64,000 nt of DNA from Methylacidiphilum sp. Yel (GTDB lineage: Bacteria > Verrucomicrobiota > Verrucomicrobiia > Methylacidiphilales > Methylacidiphilaceae): the NCBI RefSeq assembly GCF_004421185.1, contig NZ_LXQB01000029.1:1-64000 (forward strand). Reading direction: 5' to 3'. Shown here piece by piece: positions 16,387 through 25,239 of the stretch. Under the pieces are notes generated by a model. The model was not told the DNA's origin and searched no databases. It saw only the letters and a program-made list of their open reading frames with translations. Made by a program: the position numbers and the translations under genes. How positions within the stretch are numbered: the stretch's first letter is position 1; each line of letters starts with the position of its first letter.

Positions 16387-17994
16387 ATGGCCAAAAAATT
16401 TGTTTTAATTTTTGCTTTTCTTTTCTTCTTATGGTTAACGGACCGGGGGATTGGCCAAGGAGAATCGGCTCATAATTTGAAAGAGACCGAAAAAAGCACT
16501 CCCGCTCTCCCCGTTTTATCTCCTATCCCATCTAACTCACCAATTGCGCAGTCGACTCACTCTTCTAGTCAAGAGTCAACCATCCAACCTCCTGCACCTA
16601 ACAGTTCTGTTGCTCCTCTAGAAGAGCAGATGGAGATGGCTTATAAGAAAAGCCCCCCAATCCTCTCTTCCCATACCTTTCATGGCAAAGGGGGCAAAGC
16701 GGTGTTCATTGCCGTATGGAAGAAGATCCTTGCCCATTATCCAGAACTGAAGAAAAAGCATGCCAAACTCTCTGAAGCTATTGCCCAAAAGGCTCTTGCC
16801 GAATCAGGCTATTATCCACGGCTCTATGGGTGGGCTGATTCGCTTACTTCTGATAATCCAATCCTTGGTTTTATGATGCATTTAACCGAAAGAAATTTCA
16901 CAGCTCAAGATTTCAACATCCACAATTTGAATCATCCAGGCACTGTTTCTAACCAAAATGCAGGCTTGCTGGCGATTTTTCCGATATTCGATGCCATGCA
17001 AACTATTGATTCAGTGAAGGCAGCGAAGGATGCTATAAAAGCCAGAGAAGAAGAAGAAAGATACACCCGGATGGAAGCCTCTCTACTGTCCATCGATGCC
17101 TGGATTGGTCTTTTATTTGCCGATGCCGAACTATTCAAAGCAATGTCGCAGCTGGAAGCCTCTAAAACAGATCTCAATGAAGCGTTGCAACTGATGGAAC
17201 AGGGACTAGTGCTTGGAGCAGACTTTTTCATGGGAAGATCCCTTGCAGCCTCCATTGAGCAGTCCAAAAATGGCTATTTGGCCAGAAAAAAAGTGGCGCT
17301 CGTTACCCTGAACACCTTGGCGGGCACCCCAGCTGAAGCAGAAATAGCGATTCCTAAAAATCTGCCTCGACCCAAAAAAATTTCAAAGTCCTTGAGTAGT
17401 TGGGTACAGGAAGCCATCCTCTATAGAGGTGATCTTGCTGCCTTACGGCATCAAATTCAGGTTCAACGCACGGAAGTAAAACGTGAGAAAGATTCTATTA
17501 TGCCCAACGTCAACGGCTTTGCTTCGGGCATGCTTGATAGTGATAATTTTACAACCGGTGGCCGAAGCTACACGGTAGGGGTGTTAGGGACCATGGCCCT
17601 CTTCGATCCCTCTAGAGATCCAAAAATAAAAAGAGCCAAAGCTGAAGAAGAGCAGCTGATCCATGAAGAAAGCCTGTTAAAAGACAACATTCAAACCAAA
17701 TTAGCTCAAGCCATAACCGATTTAGAAACAGCTTATAGGGATTCTGAAATCCTTTATCATTCGATGAATGACGCCATGCAGGCTATTGTTATGACAAGAG
17801 ACTTATACCGGGAGGGAAGGAAAACAATTGCCGATCTTATCCAAGCCCGCACCTATGGTTTACAAGTAGAAATCAGTTATCTTGAAAGCGTTGCCCGCTA
17901 CGAGTCCTCAAAAGCCAAGCTCTTTTTTCTTTCTGGCCAACTGGATGATTACCAAGTCCAAAACTTAGCGAACGAATTGGGAGGAGAAGAATAA
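16387..17994 (+). CDS. TolC-like outer membrane efflux protein
   Basis: 535 residues. A signal peptide (residues 1-23, ends near GIG-QG) is followed by a Ser/Pro-rich linker (about 35-85) and two OEP domains made of long alpha-helical hairpins, with 'YPELKKKHAKLSEAIAQKAL' and later 'AYRDSEILYHSMNDAM' and 'YREGRKTIADLIQARTY' heptad-like stretches. TolC-type proteins form the outer-membrane exit channel of tripartite pumps. The RND gene begins one base after its stop, so the two are co-transcribed and probably coupled in translation. The extra linker is longer than usual. Confidence 0.85.
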   Translation: MAKKFVLIFAFLFFLWLTDRGIGQGESAHNLKETEKSTPALPVLSPIPSNSPIAQSTHSSSQESTIQPPAPNSSVAPLEEQMEMAYKKSPPILSSHTFHGKGGKAVFIAVWKKILAHYPELKKKHAKLSEAIAQKALAESGYYPRLYGWADSLTSDNPILGFMMHLTERNFTAQDFNIHNLNHPGTVSNQNAGLLAIFPIFDAMQTIDSVKAAKDAIKAREEEERYTRMEASLLSIDAWIGLLFADAELFKAMSQLEASKTDLNEALQLMEQGLVLGADFFMGRSLAASIEQSKNGYLARKKVALVTLNTLAGTPAEAEIAIPKNLPRPKKISKSLSSWVQEAILYRGDLAALRHQIQVQRTEVKREKDSIMPNVNGFASGMLDSDNFTTGGRSYTVGVLGTMALFDPSRDPKIKRAKAEEEQLIHEESLLKDNIQTKLAQAITDLETAYRDSEILYHSMNDAMQAIVMTRDLYREGRKTIADLIQARTYGLQVEISYLESVARYESSKAKLFFLSGQLDDYQVQNLANELGGEE

Positions 17995-17995
17995 A

Positions 17996-20900
17996 ATGGC
18001 AGAAACTGAAATCGTTCACCACTCAGGGAATTGGGCGGGCCGATTCATTAAATTTTTTGCCCATTCGAAAATAACTCCCCTATTAATATTAGCATCTATT
18101 CTTTTAGGAAGTTTTGCGCTCTATCAACTGCCTAGGGAAGAAGAACCGCAAATCATCGTGCCTATTTTCGACGTTTTCGTCTCAATGCCTGGAGCCAGCC
18201 CTCAGGAAGTGGAAAAAAGAATTGTTACCAATGGAGAAAGGATATTTTGGCAAATTTCTGGAGTCGAATACGTCTATTCTACAGCGGCTCCTAATGGTGC
18301 TCTCTTCATCGTTAGGTTCAAGGTAGGCGAAGATATGGAAAAGAGTTTAATCAAGCTCTATACCAAAATTTATTCTAACCTTGACTACCTGCCTCCGGGG
18401 GCTTCCACTCCATTGATTAAAACAAGGTCTATAGACGACGTGCCTATCCTTGCCTTAACCTTCTATAGCCTCAAGCGTTCTCCTATTGAATTAAGAAAAA
18501 TCGTAGCCAATCTCAGAGACAGCATCAATCATCTAGCCGATGTCTCCGAAACAACAATAATTGGAGGAAGGAAAAGACAATTCCAAATCTTTTTTGATCC
18601 TGCTAAAATTGCTAAAAGACTGCTTTCTCCTCAGGAAATTTTCAATCTCGTCCTTCAAACCAATGTCCGAATGCCTTCAGGGCACATCGAAACCGAACCG
18701 AAGCTCATCGATGTGGAACCAAATTCCTTTATTCTCTCTAAAGAAGATTTAGAAAATCTTGTCGTGGGCGTTAGCCAAGGACAAGTCGTTTATTTAAAAG
18801 ATGTCGCGAACATCGTGGATGGGCCTGATCAAGAAGAAAAAGAGGTCAGTCTCCTCCCTGGTCCTGCTTGGGATGAAAAAGAGAAGCTTTCTGGAGAAGT
18901 TCCCGCCGTCACCCTTTCTCTAGCAAAAAGAAAGGGATCCAATGCTACCTTTTTGGCTAATAAAATCCTAAGCACGATCAAAGAACTACAAGGCAAAATT
19001 CTTCCTGAGGATGTCCATTATGTCATAACAAGGAATTACGGAGAAACGGCAGCCGATAAATCCAACGAACTTCTCAAGCACATGGGCATAGCCATTGTTG
19101 GAGTTAGTATCCTCATTTGGTTTGCCCTTGGGTTTAGAGCTGCACTGGTCGTCATCATTGCTATTCCAACAACGCTGGCTTTAACCTTATTAACTTTCCA
19201 TTTATTCGGTTTTACAATCAACCGGGTCACCCTCTTTGCCCTTATTTTTACTATCGGAATCCTCGTCGATGATCCTATTGTCGGTATCGAAAATATCGTT
19301 CGTCATATCCACTTAGCTACTAACAGAGGCAAAGAACTACTCGATATTGTTGTGGGTGCTATGGAAGAAATTGTCAGCCCTCTTATTTTAGCCACCATGG
19401 CAGTGATCGCAGCCATTTTGCCTATGGCCTTTGTTGGAGGACTAATGGGGCCTTATATGCGACCAATCCCAATAGGAGCAAGTGCCGCAATGATCTTCTC
19501 TATGCTGGTCTCTCTCTCTGTGACGCCATGGGCAGCACACCTTTTGCTCAAAAACATAAAAGAAGCTAAAGATAAAGGAGAAGATCTGTTGACGCGAATC
19601 TACCGTACTATCATGAGCCCCCTTATCTACAACGGCTTTATTCGCTTTCTTTTCCTTCTTTTACTTCTTGCTCTCCTTCTTGGCTCTATCGCTCTTATTC
19701 CTTTAAAAGTCGTTCGGGCTAAAATGCTTCCTTTCGACAATAAAAACGAATTTCAGATTATTCTCAACATGCCCGAAGGAACTCCTGTAGAGAAGACAAA
19801 GGAAGTACTCGAACAGATGGCGAAAGTTGCCATGAATATTAAAGAAGTCAAAAATGTGGAGATCCAGGCTGGAACCCATTCCCCGTATAATTTCAACGGT
19901 CTTGTCCGACATTATTTTCTGCGAGAAAATCCTTATCAAGGCGACCTCCAGGTCAACCTTGTCGATAAACATAAAAGAAAAAGGCAAAGTCATGAGATAG
20001 CAGAAAGCATCCGCAAAGAAATTAACGCCATTGCCTGGAAAGAGAAGGCGCACGCTCAGGTTGCTGAAGTGCCTCCTGGTCCTCCTGTTCTGTCGACTCT
20101 GGTATTAGAAGTATACGGTCCAGACTTTAAAGAACGAAGAGCTTTAGCACTCAAGCTAGAACAGCTCTTTAGAGATACAACCGGCATTACTGATATTGCC
20201 ACTTATGAAGAAGCCGATCGTCCTTTAGAAAAGCTAGATATAGACATTGTGAAATCTTCGCTCAACGGTATTTCTTCAGAATTAATTGCTCAGTCCATCA
20301 CGACCGCCTTGCATGGCTCCAGTCCCGGATTAGCTCACTTACAGGACGAACCCGAGCCAGTCGATATCATTGTCCGGCTGCCGAAAGAAGACCGATCCAC
20401 AGACCATCCTTTCCTTTCCATTTCCCTGCTTTCCAGGTTCATGCGATTGATCCCAATCGACCATTTAGTCACCAAAGTGATGGGCTATCAAAATCTTTCC
20501 ATCTACCACAAAAACCTGATGCCTGTTTCTTATGTCCTTGCTGATGTCACCAACGAAGTAGGCAGCCCGGTTTATGCAATCATCGACTTTCAAAGGAAGC
20601 TAGAAAAAATTACAGGACCGGATGGCAAACCTTTGGAAATTCTTTTTACCCATCAACCTATCAATCCCCTTGCTTGGGGAGTAAAATGGGACGGGGAATG
20701 GCAGGTGACCTATGAAGTATTTAGAGACCTTGGCACTGCTTTCGCTATTGTTTTAGTCCTCATTTTCATTCTTGTTGTGGGTTGGTTTCAGTCTTTTAAA
20801 ACACCTTGGGCTGTTATGCTGCCCATTCCCCTCTCGCTTGTTGGCATCCTGCCTGCTCATTGGCTTACCGGCATGTTTTTTACTGCTACCTCGATGATTG

Positions 20901-21247
20901 GTATGATTGCGGGGGCTGGAATCGTCGTTAGAAACGCCATTATCCTTGTTGACTTTATAGATCTGCGGCTGGCTCATGGTGATAAGCTAGAAGAGGCGGT
21001 CATCGAAGCTGGAGCAGTGCGTTTTAGACCCATGCTTTTAACCGCCTCCTCCGTGATCGTTGGCAGCTCGGTCATTCTGTTTGATCCCATATTCCAAGGA
21101 ATGGCCTTATCCTTGATGGCTGGAGAAATTGCTTCCACCCTTCTCTCTAGAACAGCTGTCCCGGTATTCTATTACCTCATTATGAAAAAGCACAATGGTG
21201 GAGAAAAAGAACAGCCTTTGTCCAGACCGGCCGAAGCTAAAGCCTAG
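17996..21247 (+). CDS. RND-family efflux permease
   Basis: 1083 residues, normal for RND pumps. A first transmembrane helix (about 29-46) is followed by a large periplasmic loop starting 'PREEEPQIIVPIFDVFV'; the central membrane bundle contains 'TIGILVDDPIVGIENIVRH' with the proton-relay aspartates, and a second periplasmic loop and bundle follow ('GIVVRNAIILVDFID'). The sequence is closest in style to the HAE1/AcrB-like subfamily with a 'REEEP' loop, whose substrates are variable. A periplasmic adaptor gene, normally the third partner, is not adjacent: upstream lies fbp on the other strand, and downstream only a small membrane protein. Confidence 0.9.
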   Translation: MAETEIVHHSGNWAGRFIKFFAHSKITPLLILASILLGSFALYQLPREEEPQIIVPIFDVFVSMPGASPQEVEKRIVTNGERIFWQISGVEYVYSTAAPNGALFIVRFKVGEDMEKSLIKLYTKIYSNLDYLPPGASTPLIKTRSIDDVPILALTFYSLKRSPIELRKIVANLRDSINHLADVSETTIIGGRKRQFQIFFDPAKIAKRLLSPQEIFNLVLQTNVRMPSGHIETEPKLIDVEPNSFILSKEDLENLVVGVSQGQVVYLKDVANIVDGPDQEEKEVSLLPGPAWDEKEKLSGEVPAVTLSLAKRKGSNATFLANKILSTIKELQGKILPEDVHYVITRNYGETAADKSNELLKHMGIAIVGVSILIWFALGFRAALVVIIAIPTTLALTLLTFHLFGFTINRVTLFALIFTIGILVDDPIVGIENIVRHIHLATNRGKELLDIVVGAMEEIVSPLILATMAVIAAILPMAFVGGLMGPYMRPIPIGASAAMIFSMLVSLSVTPWAAHLLLKNIKEAKDKGEDLLTRIYRTIMSPLIYNGFIRFLFLLLLLALLLGSIALIPLKVVRAKMLPFDNKNEFQIILNMPEGTPVEKTKEVLEQMAKVAMNIKEVKNVEIQAGTHSPYNFNGLVRHYFLRENPYQGDLQVNLVDKHKRKRQSHEIAESIRKEINAIAWKEKAHAQVAEVPPGPPVLSTLVLEVYGPDFKERRALALKLEQLFRDTTGITDIATYEEADRPLEKLDIDIVKSSLNGISSELIAQSITTALHGSSPGLAHLQDEPEPVDIIVRLPKEDRSTDHPFLSISLLSRFMRLIPIDHLVTKVMGYQNLSIYHKNLMPVSYVLADVTNEVGSPVYAIIDFQRKLEKITGPDGKPLEILFTHQPINPLAWGVKWDGEWQVTYEVFRDLGTAFAIVLVLIFILVVGWFQSFKTPWAVMLPIPLSLVGILPAHWLTGMFFTATSMIGMIAGAGIVVRNAIILVDFIDLRLAHGDKLEEAVIEAGAVRFRPMLLTASSVIVGSSVILFDPIFQGMALSLMAGEIASTLLSRTAVPVFYYLIMKKHNGGEKEQPLSRPAEAKA

Positions 21248-21344
21248 CCAAAGCACAATCAAATCTGTAAATCTGTCAGTTCATGTAATATCCAGTTGCA
21301 TTTTCTTTTGATTCTCGCTATTGTTTTTATTAAAGGAGGCTACA

Positions 21345-21560
21345 ATGAGTGTCGAAAGAAAAGTTAGAGCCTTAGCTGGAAGTCTTGTGATTATCAGTTT
21401 ATTGCTTTCTTTAGTGAGCAAGTGGTGGCTTCTGCTTACTGCTTTTGTTGGCTTGAATTTGTTTCAATCAGCTTTTAGCGGATTTTGCCCCGCAGAAATG
21501 GTCTTGAAGAAGCTAGAAGAAAAGAAGGCTACCACTTCTCATAAAGAAGCCCATTCTTAA
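21345..21560 (+). CDS. Small DUF2892-like membrane protein
   Basis: 71 residues. The ATG at 21345 has an excellent AAAGGAGG site seven bases upstream, which decides it over an earlier frame start. 'ERKVRALAG' leads into two hydrophobic helices, with 'SKWWLLLTAFVGLNLFQSAF' and then 'GFCPAEMVLKKL'. This is the layout of the DUF2892/YgaP-type transmembrane domain (an R..AG helix, a W-rich turn, a CP motif). It sits about 100 bases after the RND gene and could be part of that transcript. Function unknown. Confidence 0.75.
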   Translation: MSVERKVRALAGSLVIISLLLSLVSKWWLLLTAFVGLNLFQSAFSGFCPAEMVLKKLEEKKATTSHKEAHS

Positions 21561-21571
21561 AGAGAAAAGCC

Positions 21572-21605
21572 ATGGCATTTTCCCTTTTCGAAGGGAAAGT
21601 GTCAT
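21572..21605. terminator. Strong hairpin between converging efflux and proS genes
   Basis: ATGGCATTTTCCCTT and AAGGGAAAGTGTCAT pair over 15 bp with two G-T wobbles and a four-base loop. On the minus strand it is followed by a T-rich stretch (GGCTTTTCTCTTT), so it fits best as the proS terminator, and it may act in both directions. Confidence 0.6.
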
Positions 21606-21736
21606 GTATTTAATTCTAATCGGTAGGAGAGAAGTTGAATAAATAAGAAAAGGGGAGGAGTTGGGTCTTTTTCATCTTATTAAGAAAAAGGGGGCATCTA
21701 CAAGCAATGATGCTTGTTTTTTAGAAAGCAAAACTC

Positions 21737-23260
21737 CTAATAGGCTTTTGCAAAAAGGACTCGTCCCTTGCTTGGACGCCCAGAAAAAGGGCAGATTCCT
21801 GGAGTGTTCTGGGGATCCCAAGGAATGCATCTAATGGTGATTTTAAGATCTTCCTTGAGCTTTTCTTCTGTTTCCCTTGATCCATCCCAATGCGCATAAG
21901 CAAATCCTCCGGATAGCTCGTTCCCCTTGGAATCTTTGGAAGCAAAAAATTCATAAAATTCTTCTTTGGTGTCTATTAGCCTAGTATTTTGCTTTAGAAA
22001 ATTCTCAGCTCTAGCATAAATTGCCTCTTGAATTTCAGAAAGCAGTTGAGGCAGCTTTTCCAGAAACACATGAGCGGGTAGCTGCTCCTTTTCTTTTACC
22101 CCTTTATCCCTTCTCTTTACGGTAATTAACCCAGAGGAGACTTCCTGGGAACCTATTTCTATCCGTAGGGGCACTCCTTTCTTAATCCACTCCCAGGATT
22201 TTACCCCTCCGCCAATCTCTCTTTTGTCTATTTCGACTCTTATGGGTTCAGCAGCAAAACTCAATTTTTTTATTTCCTCTGCAAGGAAGCTGACAATATC
22301 CAACACCTTTGTCTTTTCCTCTTCCTTTTTAAACAGCGGCAGAATAACCACTTGAATGGGAGAAACAGTTGGTGGGAGCACCAACCCATTATCGTCTCCA
22401 TGCGCCATAATCAATGTCCCAATAAGCCTGGTGCTTACTCCCCAGCTCGATGTCCACGCAAACTCCATTTTCCCCTGACTATCAAGAAACCGAATGTTGT
22501 TGGCTTTCGAAAAGTTTTGCCCAAGAAAATGGGAAGTGCCGACTTGTACCGCCTTTCTGTCTTGTACTAAAGCTTCCAGAGTAAAGGTATTGTCAGCCCC
22601 AGGAAATCTTTCACTTTCTGGTTTCTCTCCTGTAATCACAGGTAAAGCTAAATAAGCTCGCATAAACTCTTCATAGAGCTTCAGAATAAAAAGGGCTTCT
22701 TCTTTTGCTTCTTCTCTAGTCGCATGCGCCGTATGTCCTTCTTGCCAAAGAAATTCAGTGGTTCTTAAAAAAATCCTCGGCCGCATTTCCCACCGAACCA
22801 CATTAGCCCATTGGTTGATGAGTAAAGGAAGATCCCGGTAGGATTGGATCCATCTTGAAAAGGCAGCCCCTATAATAGTCTCTGAAGTCGGCCTAATGAC
22901 CAATGGCTCTGTCAGGGGGGAAGCAGGATGAAGTTTGCCATCTGGGCCTTTCTCCAACCGGTGATGAGTCACTACAGCACATTCTTTTGCAAAGCCTTCC
23001 ACATGTTCAGCTTCTCTTTGAATGTATTCCAGTGGAATAAAAAGGGGAAAATACACATTTTTATGACCCGTCGCTTTGATCCGCTGATCTAACTCTTTTT
23101 GAATTCTTTCCCATAGGGCATAACCCCATGGTTTTATAATCATGCACCCGCGCACTTCAGAATTTTCTGCAAGCTCAGCCGCCAAAACAACCTGTTGATA
23201 CCACTCAGGAAAATCCTCGTTTCGAGTAGGAGAAATGGCAAACTCTTTTCTTAAATTCAT
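21737..23260 (-). CDS. proS: Prolyl-tRNA synthetase, archaeal/eukaryotic-like short type
   Basis: 507 residues. Class II motif 2 is 'RWEMRPRIFLRTTEFLWQEG' and motif 3 lies in 'GWGVSTRLIGTLIMAHGDDN'-type sequence, followed by an anticodon-binding domain and a C-terminal zinc/Tyr-ended tail ('RVLFAKAY'). The bacterial INS editing domain between motifs 2 and 3 is absent and the protein ends in Tyr, both features of the archaeal-like form (ProS type 3). It charges tRNA-Pro. It is transcribed away from gatCAB; the two units share a 180-base divergent region. Confidence 0.93.
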   Translation of the reverse strand: MNLRKEFAISPTRNEDFPEWYQQVVLAAELAENSEVRGCMIIKPWGYALWERIQKELDQRIKATGHKNVYFPLFIPLEYIQREAEHVEGFAKECAVVTHHRLEKGPDGKLHPASPLTEPLVIRPTSETIIGAAFSRWIQSYRDLPLLINQWANVVRWEMRPRIFLRTTEFLWQEGHTAHATREEAKEEALFILKLYEEFMRAYLALPVITGEKPESERFPGADNTFTLEALVQDRKAVQVGTSHFLGQNFSKANNIRFLDSQGKMEFAWTSSWGVSTRLIGTLIMAHGDDNGLVLPPTVSPIQVVILPLFKKEEEKTKVLDIVSFLAEEIKKLSFAAEPIRVEIDKREIGGGVKSWEWIKKGVPLRIEIGSQEVSSGLITVKRRDKGVKEKEQLPAHVFLEKLPQLLSEIQEAIYARAENFLKQNTRLIDTKEEFYEFFASKDSKGNELSGGFAYAHWDGSRETEEKLKEDLKITIRCIPWDPQNTPGICPFSGRPSKGRVLFAKAY

Positions 23261-23442
23261 CGTTGCTCTATGTTAGTTGTTTATCAATAGCTTTCTATTA
23301 TCCAGCCCAGCATCCTTTAGTAAAGGGAAAGATAGAGCCAAAACATGAAGGAAACTTATGCGAAAGCAATAGAAGGATCAAGAATTGGATAGTAAATTTT
23401 TCCTACTTGCATCAGCGCTCTTTATTCTTTACTTCATAGAAA

Positions 23443-23730
23443 ATGGAAAAGCCATCGATAGATATTCAGTATGTTGCCGACCTAGCAAGAATATCTCTTA
23501 ATGAGGAAGAAAAGAAAATGTTTGGCGAGCAATTTGCCTCCATTCTTGGCTACATTGAAAAGCTCAAAGAGGTAAAAATTGACGATGTGGTATTGAAAGG
23601 AGAAGAAGAAGGTTTTAAAAATAATCTTCGAGAAGATCTGCCTCAAGATGGCCTAGCCACAGAGGATGTTTTACGCAATGCTCCTCATCATGCCAATAAC
23701 CTTTTTATTGTACCAAAGATAATCGAGTGA
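23443..23730 (+). CDS. gatC: Glutamyl/aspartyl-tRNA amidotransferase subunit C
   Basis: 95 residues, typical GatC. 'IDIQYVADLARISLNEEEK' at the N-terminus and 'LREDLPQDGLATEDVLRNAP' in the second half are the family hallmarks. GatC wraps around GatA and GatB and stabilises the complex that converts misacylated Glu-tRNA-Gln or Asp-tRNA-Asn to the correct amide form. Its stop overlaps the GTG start of gatA (GTGA), so the two are translationally coupled. Confidence 0.92.
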   Translation: MEKPSIDIQYVADLARISLNEEEKKMFGEQFASILGYIEKLKEVKIDDVVLKGEEEGFKNNLREDLPQDGLATEDVLRNAPHHANNLFIVPKIIE

Positions 23731-25178
23731 ACTTATTCGAATACACCATCTCAGAACTCCGCAGGCTTCTTGTTCGAAAAGAACTTAGTCCCACTGAACT
23801 CACCGAAGCGCTGTTCTCAAGAATAGCTGAGGTGGAACCTAAGATCAATGCCTACAATTATATTAACCATGAAAGAGCCATTGAAAGAGCAAAAACCGTC
23901 AACGTCGATCTCCCATTAGGTGGCATTCCTATTGCCATTAAAGATAATATCAACGTAAGAGCTGAACCATGCCGGTGTGCTTCTAAAATTTTGGAAGGCT
24001 ACCTCTCCCCTTATAATGCAACCGTCATTGAGAAACTAATAAAAGCGGGTGCTATCCTAGTGGGGAGAACGAACATGGACGAATTTGCCATGGGCTCTTC
24101 CACTGAAAATTCTGCTACGGGGCTAACCAAAAATCCTTGGGATTTGCAAAGGGTCCCTGGAGGTAGTAGTGGCGGTTCTGCGGCAGCCGTTGCTTCTCAC
24201 GAAGCCTTTTGTGCCCTAGGATCTGATACGGGTGGATCGATACGCCAACCCGCCTCTTTTTGCGGCTGCGTGGGACTAAAACCCACCTATGGCCGAGTCT
24301 CACGCTATGGCCTGACCGCCTTTGCTTCTAGTCTAGACCAGATAGGTCCCTTAACCAAAACGGTCGAAGACGCAGCGCTTTTACTAGAAGTAATCTCAGG
24401 CTTTGATCCTAATGATAACACTTCGGAAAAAATGCCAGTACCTCGTTTTTCTGAGCTCCTAGAGACACTCTCTCTTAAAAATATGGTTCTTGGAGTCCCT
24501 AAAGAATACTTTATTGAAGGCATAGATGGGGAGGTTCGAGAGGCAATCAATAAAGCCATTGCTCATTTTGAATCTCTTGGGGCAAAAATCGAAGAAGTTT
24601 CCCTGCCACACACTCCCTATGCAGTAGCCACTTATTATATTCTGGCTACTGCCGAAGCCTCCGCTAATCTTGCTAGATTCGATGGCATCCGCTACGGGAG
24701 ACGATCAAAACATTATGAAGACCTTCTAGATTACTATGGGAAAACACGAGATGAAGGGTTTGGCTCGGAAGTCAAAAGAAGAATTTTGCTTGGAACCTAC
24801 GTACTAAGCTCTGGCTATTACGATGCTTATTATCTGCGTGCCCTGAAAGTCAAAGAAAAGATCAAGCAAGACTTTTCTTCTGTTTTCAAAAAATGTCAGG
24901 CCCTTTTAACGCCTACCTCGCCCTTTTGCGCTTTTCGAATTGGAGAAAAATCCAACGATCCTTTGCAAATGTATCTGGCTGATATATTTACTATTGCTGT
25001 GAATCTGGCCGGGATATGTGGACTTTCTATTCCCTGCGGTCAATCCACAGAAGGGCTACCTATTGGATTGCAAATCATTGGCCCAGCTTGGAAAGAGGAA
25101 GTTATTCTTGCCCTTGGGCATCTGTATCAAAAATCTACCGGATGGAAGCCACCCATACCGCCCTTAGAAAAAACGTAA
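23727..25178 (+). CDS. gatA: Glutamyl/aspartyl-tRNA amidotransferase subunit A
   Basis: 483 residues of the amidase-signature family. The Ser-cis-Ser-Lys triad is visible: Lys72 (IAIKDNI), Ser147 (GGSSGGSA) and Ser171 (GSDTGGSIRQPA). GatA hydrolyses glutamine and passes ammonia to GatB. The start is a GTG overlapping the gatC stop. gatB follows after 61 bases. Presence of the full complex suggests Gln-tRNA, Asn-tRNA or both are made by the indirect route. Confidence 0.94.
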   Translation: MNLFEYTISELRRLLVRKELSPTELTEALFSRIAEVEPKINAYNYINHERAIERAKTVNVDLPLGGIPIAIKDNINVRAEPCRCASKILEGYLSPYNATVIEKLIKAGAILVGRTNMDEFAMGSSTENSATGLTKNPWDLQRVPGGSSGGSAAAVASHEAFCALGSDTGGSIRQPASFCGCVGLKPTYGRVSRYGLTAFASSLDQIGPLTKTVEDAALLLEVISGFDPNDNTSEKMPVPRFSELLETLSLKNMVLGVPKEYFIEGIDGEVREAINKAIAHFESLGAKIEEVSLPHTPYAVATYYILATAEASANLARFDGIRYGRRSKHYEDLLDYYGKTRDEGFGSEVKRRILLGTYVLSSGYYDAYYLRALKVKEKIKQDFSSVFKKCQALLTPTSPFCAFRIGEKSNDPLQMYLADIFTIAVNLAGICGLSIPCGQSTEGLPIGLQIIGPAWKEEVILALGHLYQKSTGWKPPIPPLEKT

Positions 25179-25239
25179 TTGAATGAATACTCTCTAGAAG
25201 GCATTTTACTTTCAAACGAATCGAAAAAACTATTACCTT

